Shown: piece after piece, positions 20,690-29,746 of the stretch
Layout of the letters: every line of letters begins with the position of its first letter
Numbering within the stretch: the stretch's first letter is position 1
DNA from: Methyloversatilis thermotolerans
Lineage (GTDB): Bacteria; Pseudomonadota; Gammaproteobacteria; Burkholderiales; Rhodocyclaceae
Assembly (NCBI RefSeq): GCF_000372885.1
Contig: NZ_KB889967.1
Span: forward strand, 3,237,430-3,301,429
Direction of reading: 5' to 3'
Length of the DNA: 64,000 bases
Program-made: the position numbers and the translations under genes
Notes under the pieces: model-generated
What the model was told of the DNA's origin: nothing
The model's database searches: none
The model's input: the letters and a program-made list of their open reading frames with translations, nothing else

Positions 20690-22221
20690 GAAAGCGATTC
20701 GATGCGGGCAAGATCGAAATCGCTGCCGCGCTCTAGCGACTCCGCCAGTCTCACCCGTCGCCGCAGGCCGTCACCGCCGAGCACGATGTCGCGCGACTTG
20801 CGATACCAGCCACTGGGCAGCGCCACACATTCCGGCTGGCCGACCCGTTCGACCCGGGGCACCAGCAGTGCCCGCGAGAACTGCACACCCTCACCGTCCG
20901 GCGTGCGTGCAATGTCGACCGCCGTCGGTGTACCGGCCAGCAGGCTGATGCCCATGTTCAGATCGCCGTCGATGGCCATGGTCCAGCACACGTGGGCCAG
21001 CATGAACTGTGCGGCGTCATCCGGCCTCACCGCCACCAGCATGCCCAGGCCGATGCGCGTGCCGTCACCGCTGGCACGCCGGGTCAGACGCAGGCCGGTC
21101 GCGCTGTCGTCGACGATCTGCCAGGTTTCGATCGCGGCAGGCGAGGAGCTGTCCGGCGCTGTTGCAGCATCCGGCGCGGTGCCGCCGGCCAGCAGCCGCA
21201 GCACCCCATCCATGCCGATGACCACCGCAGCACTGCGCCGGACCGGACGGCGTGCCTCGGTACGCGTGAGTCCGCCCCGGCAGCAGTGGCCATGCAGATG
21301 GCGCAGCAGTCTGTTGGCCTGGGACGGGCTCAACTCCTCGCCCAAGCGCAGGGTCGCCGGCGCCTCGCCCTGCGCGAGCAGAAGGAGACGTTTGCGCACC
21401 GTGTGCGCGAACTCGTCCAGGATGAGCCAGCGCATGCGGCTGTGCGCCTGTGGAGCACGCGCTACCGGGTCGTCGGCGTTCAGATCCACCATCAGCGGGG
21501 GCAGAGCGGATCCGGCGACCGGCGAAAGGCTTGTTTCCACCTTGCCCGACCATTTCCCCAGCCAGCGGAACAGTATCTTCAATTGCCGGTGATTCAGCCC
21601 GAACGGGCTGGCCACATTCAGCAGCACGCACAGCACGTAGGCCGCACGCACGGCGGTGGGCCGTTCTTCGTGCATCACTTCGTCGCGGATGCGGCGCTCG
21701 CTCGCGGCAAGACTGTCGGCGGCGAGAAAGCAGGCATGTACGCGTCGCCAGTATCCCGCGGCCGGAACGTGGGCCGCGCGCAGCGCATCGAGTTGCATGC
21801 AGGCCAGCGCGCTCAGCGCGCGATGAGCGATGAGCGCGGTCTGGCCGACCACCTTGCCGTCGCCGTCCAGTGCGGCGGACAGGCAGTGCAGGTAGGCCGT
21901 GGCCAGGGTGTCCCACAGGCTCTGGTTGGCATCCAGCGCGGCACGTTCGCTGTTGGCCAGCGGCAACGGGCGGCCGGCGAAACGGACGATCGTGTTCGCC
22001 TGTACCGCGAGCACCGCGGGTCGCAATTCCTCGACCATGCGCAGGCGCTCGACCGCCGGCACGACGAAGCGATTCAACAGGTTGAGCTGGCCCACCAGCT
22101 TCGCTTGCGCCGGAAGCGGCTGGTTTGAATCCAGTTCCGTCAGCCACTCGCGCGCGCCGCGCGCATCGACGAAATCCGGACGTGTCTGCGTCGAGGTGGC
22201 TGGAAGACCGAAATGGAACAT
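20686..22221 (-). CDS. PilZ-motif protein with large N-terminal helical region (first of a paralogous pair)
   Basis: 511 residues, starting MFHFGLPATSTQTRPDF. No signal peptide or membrane helix; cytoplasmic. The C-terminal part has RRPVRR (324-329) and, after about 40 residues, WQIVDDSATGLRL with DDSATG (371-376), the RxxxR and DxSxxG halves of a PilZ domain. It then has GMLVAVRPDD and GDLNMGISLLAGTPTAVDI. The N-terminal part resembles no family I can name. Upstream, the divergent region contains a promoter for the opposite strand. With the overlapping downstream paralogue it probably forms a hetero-oligomeric c-di-GMP receptor; this is inference. Confidence 0.72.
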   Translation of the reverse strand: MFHFGLPATSTQTRPDFVDARGAREWLTELDSNQPLPAQAKLVGQLNLLNRFVVPAVERLRMVEELRPAVLAVQANTIVRFAGRPLPLANSERAALDANQSLWDTLATAYLHCLSAALDGDGKVVGQTALIAHRALSALACMQLDALRAAHVPAAGYWRRVHACFLAADSLAASERRIRDEVMHEERPTAVRAAYVLCVLLNVASPFGLNHRQLKILFRWLGKWSGKVETSLSPVAGSALPPLMVDLNADDPVARAPQAHSRMRWLILDEFAHTVRKRLLLLAQGEAPATLRLGEELSPSQANRLLRHLHGHCCRGGLTRTEARRPVRRSAAVVIGMDGVLRLLAGGTAPDAATAPDSSSPAAIETWQIVDDSATGLRLTRRASGDGTRIGLGMLVAVRPDDAAQFMLAHVCWTMAIDGDLNMGISLLAGTPTAVDIARTPDGEGVQFSRALLVPRVERVGQPECVALPSGWYRKSRDIVLGGDGLRRRVRLAESLERGSDFDLARIESLS

Positions 22222-22238
22222 TCGAGACGGCAGGCCGT

Positions 22239-22266
22239 TTGACTTGGAGATTGCTCATTCTATGTT
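22239..22266 (+). promoter_or_regulatory. candidate sigma-70 promoter for the small secreted protein gene
   Basis: TTGACT (22239-22244), 16-bp spacer, TATGTT (22261-22266), about 210 bp before the ATG at 22480. The long leader is not otherwise explained. Match is fair, not strong. Confidence 0.4.
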
Positions 22267-22479
22267 CAAGGACCACCCTGCGTGCGTCGGAAAAGCGGGG
22301 GTGACAAGCTGTTTGACAGTCACGGGGTGCTTCAGCCCGCACGGCGGCGGTCGGTGCCGGGTCAGGTGCGCAGTCGCCATCCGCTCCCTGCACTGCCTCC
22401 GGATGGCCGCCGCGTACGTACATGCGGGAAGGCGGACACCTGTCCGCCACGTTCATCCTGTCAGACGAGGAGATTCACC

Positions 22480-22887
22480 ATGAACTCCCCCATGCTCAAC
22501 TTCGCCCTGTGCCTGGCGTCATTGTCGGGCGCCGCGCTGGCGCAACCGGTGGTCGATGCCGCGGGTCTGCTGACCGATGCTGCCGGACGCGTGCTCTATG
22601 TGTTCGACAAGGACAGCGAAGCGCGCAGTCGGTGCACGGACGCGTGCGCCGCGCTGTGGCCGCCCTTTACCGCCGATGCGGACGCCCGTCCGGTGGGCGA
22701 GTACGCACTGTTCACGCGTGATGACGGCCGTCGGCAGTGGGCGTTGCGCGGACGGCCGCTGTACTTCTATGCCGGTGACCAGCGGCCCGGGGAGAGCGCC
22801 GGCGATGGCGTGAAGGGCGTATGGCATGTGATCCGCAGCGGTGCCGCGCCAGCCGCTGCAGGGAACTACCGGCCGGATGGCTACTGA
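22480..22887 (+). CDS. small secreted protein with COG4315-type repeats
   Basis: 135 residues from an ATG with GAGGAG 8 bp upstream. A signal peptide ends at GAALAQP; there is no lipobox Cys although many relatives are lipoproteins. Two copies of the COG4315 repeat are visible: VLYVFDKDSEARSRCTDACAALWPPF and PLYFYAGDQRPGESAGDGVKGVWHVI (each with YxFxxD-like or YxYxxD-like start, read in parts). The Cys pair CTDAC probably forms a disulfide. Function of the family is unknown. It lies 34 bp before the ECF sigma gene, on the same strand. Confidence 0.8.
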   Translation: MNSPMLNFALCLASLSGAALAQPVVDAAGLLTDAAGRVLYVFDKDSEARSRCTDACAALWPPFTADADARPVGEYALFTRDDGRRQWALRGRPLYFYAGDQRPGESAGDGVKGVWHVIRSGAAPAAAGNYRPDGY

Positions 22888-22921
22888 TCCGCCCGCTCGA
22901 TGAACATGGCATGATGCGGCC

Positions 22922-23482
22922 ATGCCGGATCCCGCTCACCTGGAATATCTGCTCGCATGCGTAGCACTGCGCGACCGCGCAGCATTCCGCCAGCTCTACG
23001 ACGCCTGCGCGCCGCCGCTGCTCGGTGTGGCGCTGCGCCTGCTGCGGCGCCGCGATCTGGCGGAAGACGTGCTGCAGGACGCCTTTACCGGCATCTGGCT
23101 CCGCGCTGAAAGCTATCGCCCGCAGGCGAGCCGGCCCATGACCTGGATGACTGCGGTGGTCCGGAATCGTGCGCTCGACCTGTTGCGCGCAGAAGCGTCG
23201 CGCCCGACCGAGGCGCTGGAAGAGGAGGACGAGGGTGCGGCATCCGCGGATGAGCGACCCACGCCTCTCGGCCTGCTGGAACGGGCGGCTGATGCGTTGC
23301 ATCTGCGCCGCTGCATCGACCAGATAGAGGGTCCCCAGCGTCAGTGTCTCGCGCTGGCCTGCTATCACGGTCTGTCGCACGCCGAACTGGCCAGCCATCT
23401 CGGCGCGCCGGTCGGCAGCGTGAAGGCGTGGCTGCGGCGCGGGCTCGAGCGGCTGCGTCGCTGCATGGAGCCGCTGTCGTGA
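22922..23482 (+). CDS. ECF-family RNA polymerase sigma factor
   Basis: 186 residues. Sigma region 2 spans about 20-95 ([59 protein letters not shown]). Sigma region 4 spans about 125-180 (IEGPQRQCLALACYHGLSHAELASHLGAPVGSVKAWLRRGLERLR). Together with the coupled RskA-like gene it matches the SigK/EcfK-like group that answers envelope or oxidative cues. The anti-sigma gene begins inside its stop codon (GTGA). Confidence 0.92.
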   Translation: MPDPAHLEYLLACVALRDRAAFRQLYDACAPPLLGVALRLLRRRDLAEDVLQDAFTGIWLRAESYRPQASRPMTWMTAVVRNRALDLLRAEASRPTEALEEEDEGAASADERPTPLGLLERAADALHLRRCIDQIEGPQRQCLALACYHGLSHAELASHLGAPVGSVKAWLRRGLERLRRCMEPLS

Positions 23483-24189
23483 GATATGACAATCCCGATC
23501 TGCTGGACCGGCTGGCAGCGGCCTGCGTGTTCGGCACGCTGAGCCCGCGTGCGCGCCGCCGTTTCCTGCAACTGGCGCGGCGCAGCGATGCGGCGGCACA
23601 CGCACTGCACGTATGGGAGGCGCATTCGGCGCGTCTGGCGGCCGTCGTGCCGCCGGTCAAGCCCGCTCCGCGCGTGTGGCGCGAGATCGAGCGCCGTACC
23701 GCAGGAGTCGGTGCCGCCGCCGGCTGGCGCGCATGGCTGCGTCCCGCCCTCGGTTTCGCACTTGGTGTGCTGCTGACGGTGTCCATCGTCGGTCCGTTGC
23801 CGGAACGCGGGCAGGCACCCGAACTGCCGGAGCATTCGGTGCTGCCGGCCAGCTATGTCGGGCTGCTGCTGGATCGCGACGGCCGTCCGGCCGCTCTGGC
23901 GTCTTCGCGGCGGCACGGTCGCGATCTGGGGGTCAAGTTCCTGCATGCGCCGGTGCTGTCCGAAGGACAGGTCGCGGTGCTGTGGGCCCTGCCGAAACAG
24001 GGGCATCCGTTCCGGCTCGGCACGCTGCAGCCACAGGCCAAGCAACGGGTCACGCTGGCCGATACCTCGGAAAAGCTGCTCGCCAATGTGGCCGAACTGG
24101 CGGTGTCGATCGAAGCGGCCGGCAATATTCCCGATCTGCCCGACCCTGCGCGGTTCGCGCTGCGCGGCCACTGCGTCAAGCTCTGGTAG
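23479..24189 (+). CDS. anti-sigma factor (RskA/COG5343-like), single-pass membrane protein
   Basis: 236 residues from a GTG at 23479 overlapping the sigma stop. The N-terminal cytosolic part DNPDLLDRLAAACVFGTLSPRARRRF is the short anti-sigma helix bundle (about 1-80). One membrane helix lies around 93-113 (LRPALGFALGVLLTVSIVG). The periplasmic C-terminal RskA domain (about 125-236) has VAVLWALPKQGHPFRLGTL and ends in GHCVKLW. It should hold the adjacent ECF sigma factor inactive until the periplasmic domain senses its signal. Confidence 0.9.
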   Translation: MRYDNPDLLDRLAAACVFGTLSPRARRRFLQLARRSDAAAHALHVWEAHSARLAAVVPPVKPAPRVWREIERRTAGVGAAAGWRAWLRPALGFALGVLLTVSIVGPLPERGQAPELPEHSVLPASYVGLLLDRDGRPAALASSRRHGRDLGVKFLHAPVLSEGQVAVLWALPKQGHPFRLGTLQPQAKQRVTLADTSEKLLANVAELAVSIEAAGNIPDLPDPARFALRGHCVKLW

Positions 24190-24318
24190 CGAATCCGGAA
24201 CTGCGTCACACCGGTCGCGCGGCGCGCTCCCTGTGTCCGCCTCTGTTTCCACGACCGCTCCGTAGATGCGTGATGAAAGCATCCGCTTTCATTCACCTCT
24301 CATTCGAAGGAGCTTGTC

Positions 24319-24822
24319 ATGCATAACCTCATTCGTGCGGCCTTGCTGGGTACCGGCCTGTCATGTGCCCTCGCTTCACCTGCAATGGCGGAAATCGTCG
24401 ATCTCGGGGTGGTGGAACTGGGGGAAACGCTGCAGTTCGAGCAAAGCGCCGGCAGTTTCGCCGACAGCTTCAGCTTCGTGGTCGGCGAGCCGGTCGACTT
24501 CACGCTGGATTTCAGCAATCTCGGGCTGGGCTCGCGCGCATCGCTGTCCGTCCTCCTCAATGGAACGGAAATCGTCGGCAGTTTCGGGCGCAATCTCACG
24601 TTCGCCTGGGGGCCGTTCACCGGCGGTGGCAGCAGCGCATTCCCGTTCGCCAGCGGCACGCAGTTCCTGGTGACCGTGTCCGGTACCGACAACTCGCTCA
24701 GCAACCCCAGCTACCGTCTGGGCATCACGGCAGCGGTGCCCGAACCGACCCGCGTCGCGATGCTGCTGTCCGGACTGGTGGCGGTGGCGGGTGTGGCCCG
24801 ACACCGCATGCGTTCAGCCTGA
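24319..24822 (+). CDS. FxDxF-type PEP-CTERM sorting-domain protein
   Basis: 167 residues. A signal peptide ends at SPAMAE. The mature part begins with a beta-rich domain carrying SFADSFSFVVGEPVDFTLDF, the FxDxF motif. The C-terminus is a PEP-CTERM tripartite signal: VPEPTRVAML, a hydrophobic helix LLSGLVAVAGVA, and a basic tail RHRMRSA. Such proteins are processed by exosortase and usually reach the cell surface or matrix. No exosortase is in the window. It lies 129 bp after the anti-sigma gene, so it may belong to that regulon. Confidence 0.88.
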   Translation: MHNLIRAALLGTGLSCALASPAMAEIVDLGVVELGETLQFEQSAGSFADSFSFVVGEPVDFTLDFSNLGLGSRASLSVLLNGTEIVGSFGRNLTFAWGPFTGGGSSAFPFASGTQFLVTVSGTDNSLSNPSYRLGITAAVPEPTRVAMLLSGLVAVAGVARHRMRSA

Positions 24823-24823
24823 A

Positions 24824-25675
24824 TCAGTCGCCGCTGCGACGGACGCACCAGCGCAGGCGGGCGACTTCGCCTGCCTCGCCGGTGAGCACAGCGTTCTGGC
24901 CGAAGGCGGCACCGATGCGCAGCGCATCGTCCGCCGTCAGCCCGGCGCACAGCAGCGACGCTTCTCTCCAGCCGCCTTCCGGTGCGCGGTTTTCGCCGTC
25001 CAGCACGACAAGCCCGCGCTGCGTGAGCAATGCACGCAGCGCGGCGAGTGCGTGGCGGTTGTCGGCCTCGTCACAGCGGGACGACCATGGGTTGGCCGCG
25101 CTGAGCAGCGCCCACTGCTGCACCGGCTGCGTGGTCAGCCAGCGGTCCAGCATCGGCGTCGGGCTGCCGGCGTGCACCACCGCCTCGCCATCGGGCAGCG
25201 ATATCGCGTAGTCGCTGTGTTCGTACGCTGCGGCAAGCGCATCGCTCACCGGCACCGTCGGCAGTCCCAGCCGCGCCAGCAGCGCGGTCCGCCAGAGCGC
25301 CGACGGAATGCGCGGGCGCGCCGCGCCCTCGCGCTGCCGTGCGCTCCACACCGAATCCGGAAAGTGCGCATCGTCCGCCCAGCGGCCGATCACATGCCAG
25401 TGCAGATGAGGCACGCGATTGCCAAGGCTGCCCAGATTGATCTTGTCCGGCTGGCTGATGTCGCGCACCGCGCTTTCCGTCTGCAAAACGACCTGCATCA
25501 GGTGCTGGCGGTCGGCGTCCGCCAGATCGGTCATTTCCTTCACGTGTGCGTTCCAGATCACGCGCAGGAAGGCCGGATGATCCGGCTCGCGCGCGTCGAT
25601 CACGCGCAGCCGGTCGTCCCGCCACAGCCAGTGGTGGCCGGGCAGGTCGTCGCAGAGGGGGCAGTTGTCAGCCAT
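24824..25675 (-). CDS. HIT-domain / DUF3293 fusion protein
   Basis: 283 residues from the ATG at 25675 (MADNCPLCDDLPGHHWLW); a GTG 3 codons upstream is possible. N-terminal HIT nucleotide hydrolase/transferase domain (about 1-110) with CPLC and the catalytic triad HLHWHVIG. The C-terminal part (about 150-283) matches DUF3293: DYAISLPDGEAVVHAG, LLSAANPWSSRCDEADNRHAL, GWREASLLCAGL. HIT enzymes cleave nucleotide phosphoramidates or dinucleotide polyphosphates; DUF3293 has no known activity. The stop lies 1 bp from the stop of the convergent PEP-CTERM gene. Confidence 0.85.
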   Translation of the reverse strand: MADNCPLCDDLPGHHWLWRDDRLRVIDAREPDHPAFLRVIWNAHVKEMTDLADADRQHLMQVVLQTESAVRDISQPDKINLGSLGNRVPHLHWHVIGRWADDAHFPDSVWSARQREGAARPRIPSALWRTALLARLGLPTVPVSDALAAAYEHSDYAISLPDGEAVVHAGSPTPMLDRWLTTQPVQQWALLSAANPWSSRCDEADNRHALAALRALLTQRGLVVLDGENRAPEGGWREASLLCAGLTADDALRIGAAFGQNAVLTGEAGEVARLRWCVRRSGD

Positions 25676-25719
25676 CGCAGTCACGTCGATACGCGAAGAG
25701 CCCGGGGGCCTTCATCTCA

Positions 25720-27342
25720 TCAACCCTCGATACCCTGGCTGGCGAGGTAGTCCTCGTAGCCGCCACGGTAGTCGATGATGTCGCCGTTGCCGCGGATTTC
25801 CACGACCCGGGTGGCCAGCGAGGACACGAATTCGCGGTCGTGCGACACGAAGAACAGCGTTCCTTCGAAGGCATCGAGGCCGGCGTTGAGCGATTCGATC
25901 GATTCCATGTCCATGTGGTTGGTCGGCTCGTCCAGCAGCAGCACGTTCTTGCGTTGCAGCATGAGACGGCCGAACATCATGCGGCCCTGTTCGCCGCCGG
26001 ACAGCACGCGCACCGACTTCCTCACGTCGTCGCCGCCGAACAGCAGGCGGCCGAGCGTGCCGCGCACCAGCGTGATCGCGTCGTCGCCCTCGTAGCCGCC
26101 CTCGCGCACATAGCCGCTGATCCAGTCGGTCAGGTTCGCGTCGCTGTCGAAATCGGCCGAATGGTCCTGCGCGAAATAGCCCAGCCGGGCCTTTTCCGCC
26201 CACTTGATCGCGCCATGCTGTGGCTGCAGCTCGCCCACCAGCAGCTTGAGGAAAGTGGTCTTGCCGACGCCGTTCTCGCCGATGATGGCCACCCGGTCGC
26301 CGCCGTCGAAGGTGGCGGTGAAGCCTTTAAGGATCTGCGGCCCGCTCTCGTAGCCGAACACCACGTTCTCCAGCTCCACCGCCTGGCGGTGCAGCTTGTC
26401 CTTCGCGTCGTATTCGAAGCGTATCCAGGGGTACTGGCGCGAGCTGGGCTTGAATTCCTCGATCTTGATCTTGTCTATCATCTTCAGCCGCGAGGTGGCC
26501 TGCTTGGACTTGGACTTGTTGGCCGAGAAACGGCGCACGAAGCCCTGCAGTTCGGCCACTCTTTCCTTGGCCTTGGCGTTCGCCGCGGCGGCGCGCTCGC
26601 GTGCCTGGGTCGACGCCTCGATGTAATCGTCCCAGGTACCCGGATACAGCCGTATCGTGGCGTAATCCAGGTCGGCCATATGGGTGCACACCTGGTTCAG
26701 GAAATGGCGGTCGTGGCTGATGATCACCATGGTGCTGTTGCGCTCGTTCAGCGTGTTCTCGAGCCAGCGTATGGTGTTGATGTCCAGGTTGTTGGTCGGT
26801 TCGTCCAGCAGCAGGATGTCCGGATTGGCGAACAGCGCCTGGCACAGCAGCACGCGCAGCTTCCAGCCCGGCGCGACCTCGCGCATCGGTCCGTTGTGCT
26901 GTTCGGTCGGGATGCCCACGCCCAGCAGCAGCTCTCCGGCGCGCGATTCGGCGGTGTAGCCGTCGTATTCGGCGAACTGCGCTTCCAGTTCGGCGGCACG
27001 CATGTAGTCATCCTCGCTTGCTTCCGGATTGGCGTAGATGGCGTCCTTTTCCTTCATGCAGGCCCACATTTCGGCATGGCCCATCATGACCACGTCGAGC
27101 ACCCGCTCATCTTCGTAGGCGAACTGGTCCTGGCGCAGGAAGGCCATGCGCTCGTGCGGATCGAGGGACACATTGCCCGCGGTCGGCTCCAGCACGCCGG
27201 CCAGTATCTTCATGAAGGTGGACTTGCCGGCGCCATTGGCGCCGATCAGGCCGTAGCGGAAGCCGTCACCGAACTTGATGCTGACGTTGTCGAAAAGCGG
27301 CTTGGCGCCGAACTGCATGGTGATGTTTGAAGCGGACAGCAT
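25720..27342 (-). CDS. ybiT: ABC-F ATPase YbiT (ribosome-associated translation factor)
   Basis: 540 residues from [17 protein letters not shown]; the upstream 23-residue extension is not conserved. Two ABC domains: Walker [10 protein letters not shown] and GENGVGKTT, Walker [14 protein letters not shown] and [13 protein letters not shown], signature [11 protein letters not shown] (degenerate, YbiT-type) and [11 protein letters not shown]. The linker has [16 protein letters not shown], the P-site tRNA interaction region of ABC-F proteins. [17 protein letters not shown] and the C-terminal [11 protein letters not shown] match YbiT rather than EttA or Uup. Soluble, no membrane domain. Confidence 0.92.
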   Translation of the reverse strand: MLSASNITMQFGAKPLFDNVSIKFGDGFRYGLIGANGAGKSTFMKILAGVLEPTAGNVSLDPHERMAFLRQDQFAYEDERVLDVVMMGHAEMWACMKEKDAIYANPEASEDDYMRAAELEAQFAEYDGYTAESRAGELLLGVGIPTEQHNGPMREVAPGWKLRVLLCQALFANPDILLLDEPTNNLDINTIRWLENTLNERNSTMVIISHDRHFLNQVCTHMADLDYATIRLYPGTWDDYIEASTQARERAAAANAKAKERVAELQGFVRRFSANKSKSKQATSRLKMIDKIKIEEFKPSSRQYPWIRFEYDAKDKLHRQAVELENVVFGYESGPQILKGFTATFDGGDRVAIIGENGVGKTTFLKLLVGELQPQHGAIKWAEKARLGYFAQDHSADFDSDANLTDWISGYVREGGYEGDDAITLVRGTLGRLLFGGDDVRKSVRVLSGGEQGRMMFGRLMLQRKNVLLLDEPTNHMDMESIESLNAGLDAFEGTLFFVSHDREFVSSLATRVVEIRGNGDIIDYRGGYEDYLASQGIEG

Positions 27343-27475
27343 GGGGAACTCACAGGGCGGGACATGCGCGGATGCGCAGGGAAGGCGCAATTGTACCGGA
27401 GCGGAAAGCACGTCCCGGCCCAGGTGTAGAATCCGCGGGCCCGAATATCACCGCGGATCGCGACCGCTCACGCCC

Positions 27476-28798
27476 ATGGTGCCTCACCTGACGACCGCGC
27501 TCACCGGCCCGCTGCTCGCGCTGGAAAGCCGCTTTCTCGAACGCCAGACCGATATCGAACAATGGTTCCGCGCCCAGTGGCTGGACCATTCGCCGCCGTT
27601 CTACGCCTCGGTCGATCTGCGCAATGCCGGCTTCAAGCTGGCACCGGTCGATACCAATCTGTTTCCCGGCGGGTTCAACAACCTGAACCCGGAATTCCTG
27701 CCGCTGTGCGTGCAGGCGACCATGACCGCGGTGGAAAAGCTGTGCCCGGAAGCGCGCAACCTGCTGCTGGTGCCGGAGAACCACACGCGCAACCTGTTCT
27801 ACCTGCGCAATGTGGCGCGGCTGGCCCACATACTCAAGCTGGCCGGGCTGAACGTGCGCATCGGCAGCCTGATTCCCGACCTTGCCGGCCCGACGCCTCT
27901 CGATCTGGGCGACGGCCAGACGCTGACGGTCGAACCGCTGGTCAGGCTGGCCGGCGGTCGGCGCCTCGGCGTGGAGGGATTCGACCCCTGCGCCATCCTG
28001 CTCAACAACGACCTGTCCGCCGGCGTGCCGGATCTGCTGCGCGATGTGAACGAGCAGACCTTCATTCCGCCGCTGCACGCCGGCTGGACCACGCGCCGCA
28101 AGTCTCAGCATTTCGAGGCCTACAGCGAGATTGCCCGCCAGTTCGCGGCGGTGATGGACATCGACCCGTGGGTGATCGACCCGCTGTACGACGTGTGCGG
28201 CGAAATCAACTTCCAGGAGCGCGCGGGCGAGGAGTGCCTGGCGACGCGCGTCGGTGCGCTGCTGGCACGCATCCGCGAGAAGTACGCGCAGCACGGCGTG
28301 GACCATGAACCTTTCGTCATCGTGAAGGCGGATGCCGGCACCTACGGCATGGGCATCATGACGGTGCGCGATCCGTCCGAGGTGGTCGGGCTGAACCGCA
28401 AGCAGCGCAACAAGATGGCGGTGGTCAAGGAAGGCCTGGAGGTCAGTTCGGTCATGATCCAGGAAGGCGTGCCCACCTTCGAAAGCGTCGATGGCGGCGC
28501 TGCCGAACCCGTGGTGTACATGATGGATCGCTATGTGGTCGGTGGCTTCTACCGCGTGCATGGCGAGCGCGGCATCGACGAGAACCTGAACGCGCCGGGC
28601 ATGCATTTCAAGCCGCTGGCGTTCGAATCCTGCTGTTCCATGCCCGATCCCGGCTGCGCGCCGGATGCGCCGCCCAACCGCTTCTACGCTTATGGCGTGG
28701 TGGCCAGGCTGGCGCTGCTGGCGGCCAGCCTGGAACTGGAACGCGGTTTGCCGCTCAGCGAGGCGGAACAGGCACTCGAGGCGGAAGTGAGAGGATGA
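27476..28798 (+). CDS. gshA: glutamate--cysteine ligase, proteobacterial alternative type
   Basis: 440 residues from MVPHLTTALTGPLLALE. Unlike E. coli GshA, this belongs to the alternative ATP-grasp-like family found in Acidithiobacillus and betaproteobacteria: SVDLRNAGFKLAPVDTNLF, GGFNNLNPEF, LVPENHTRNLFYLRNV, FVIVKADAGTYGMGIMTV, and ESCCSMPDPGC near the C-terminus. It makes gamma-glutamylcysteine, the first step of glutathione synthesis. The stop overlaps the gshB start (ATGA). Confidence 0.92.
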   Translation: MVPHLTTALTGPLLALESRFLERQTDIEQWFRAQWLDHSPPFYASVDLRNAGFKLAPVDTNLFPGGFNNLNPEFLPLCVQATMTAVEKLCPEARNLLLVPENHTRNLFYLRNVARLAHILKLAGLNVRIGSLIPDLAGPTPLDLGDGQTLTVEPLVRLAGGRRLGVEGFDPCAILLNNDLSAGVPDLLRDVNEQTFIPPLHAGWTTRRKSQHFEAYSEIARQFAAVMDIDPWVIDPLYDVCGEINFQERAGEECLATRVGALLARIREKYAQHGVDHEPFVIVKADAGTYGMGIMTVRDPSEVVGLNRKQRNKMAVVKEGLEVSSVMIQEGVPTFESVDGGAAEPVVYMMDRYVVGGFYRVHGERGIDENLNAPGMHFKPLAFESCCSMPDPGCAPDAPPNRFYAYGVVARLALLAASLELERGLPLSEAEQALEAEVRG

Positions 28799-29745
28799 GC
28801 CTGCGTCTGGCCTTCATCGTCGATCCGCTGGATGCGCTCAAGCCGGCCAAGGATTCGAGCATCGCCATGATGCGTGAAGCAGCGCGCCGCGGCCACCAGA
28901 TCTGGACCGTGCAGCGCGGCGCGCTCAGCCTGCACGGCGACGCGGTGAGCGCCGGGGCGGTGCGCATCCTGCCGCAGCTTGACGGCGACGCGTGGTACCT
29001 GGAGCAGGAAAGCGCGACCTGCGCGCTGCGGGCGTTCGACGCCGTGCTGATGCGTCAGGATCCGCCCTTCGATTTCGAATACATCACCGCGACCTGGATG
29101 CTCGAACGCGCTGCCGCCGATGGCGCGCGCGTATTCAACCATCCGCGCGCGATACGCGATCATTCGGAGAAGGTGTCGATCTGCGAGTTCCCTGATCTGA
29201 TCGCACCCACCCTGGTGTCGCGTGACGGGCTCGCCATCAACGCCTTCATCGACGCGCACGGTGACACGATACTGAAACCGCTCGACGGCATGGGCGGGTC
29301 ACGGATATTCCGCGTGCGCGCCGATGACGCCAACCGCAATGTGATCATCGAAACGCTGACCGAGGATGGCGCGCGCACCCTGATGGCGCAGCGCTACATT
29401 CCGGACATCATCCACGGCGACAAACGCGTGCTGCTGATCGCCGGCGAACCGGTGCCTTATTGCCTGGCACGCATTCCGAAGGCGGGCGAGACGCGCGGCA
29501 ATCTCGCCGCCGGCGGTCGCGGCGTCGCGCAGCCGCTGTCGGACGCCGATCTGGCGATCGCGCGCCGGCTCGGGCCGATACTGGCCGCGCGCGGCCTGCT
29601 GCTGGTCGGGCTGGATGTGATCGGCGACCGGCTCACCGAAATCAATGTCACCAGTCCCACCTGTTTCGTCGAAATCACCGAGCAGACCGGCTTCGACGTC
29701 GCTTCCATGTTCGTGGATGCGCTGGAGCGCGCCGCTGCCTGCTGA
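28795..29745 (+). CDS. gshB: glutathione synthase
   Basis: 316 residues, the E. coli length. The N-terminal preATP-grasp domain LAFIVDPLDALKPAKDSSIAMM is typical. FNHPRAIRDHSEKVSICEFP, the ATP-grasp region TILKPLDGMGGSRIFRV and ENVTSPTCF-like LTEINVTSPTCFVEI match GshB. It adds glycine to gamma-glutamylcysteine and is coupled to gshA. Confidence 0.96.
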   Translation: MSLRLAFIVDPLDALKPAKDSSIAMMREAARRGHQIWTVQRGALSLHGDAVSAGAVRILPQLDGDAWYLEQESATCALRAFDAVLMRQDPPFDFEYITATWMLERAAADGARVFNHPRAIRDHSEKVSICEFPDLIAPTLVSRDGLAINAFIDAHGDTILKPLDGMGGSRIFRVRADDANRNVIIETLTEDGARTLMAQRYIPDIIHGDKRVLLIAGEPVPYCLARIPKAGETRGNLAAGGRGVAQPLSDADLAIARRLGPILAARGLLLVGLDVIGDRLTEINVTSPTCFVEITEQTGFDVASMFVDALERAAAC

Positions 29746-29746
29746 C

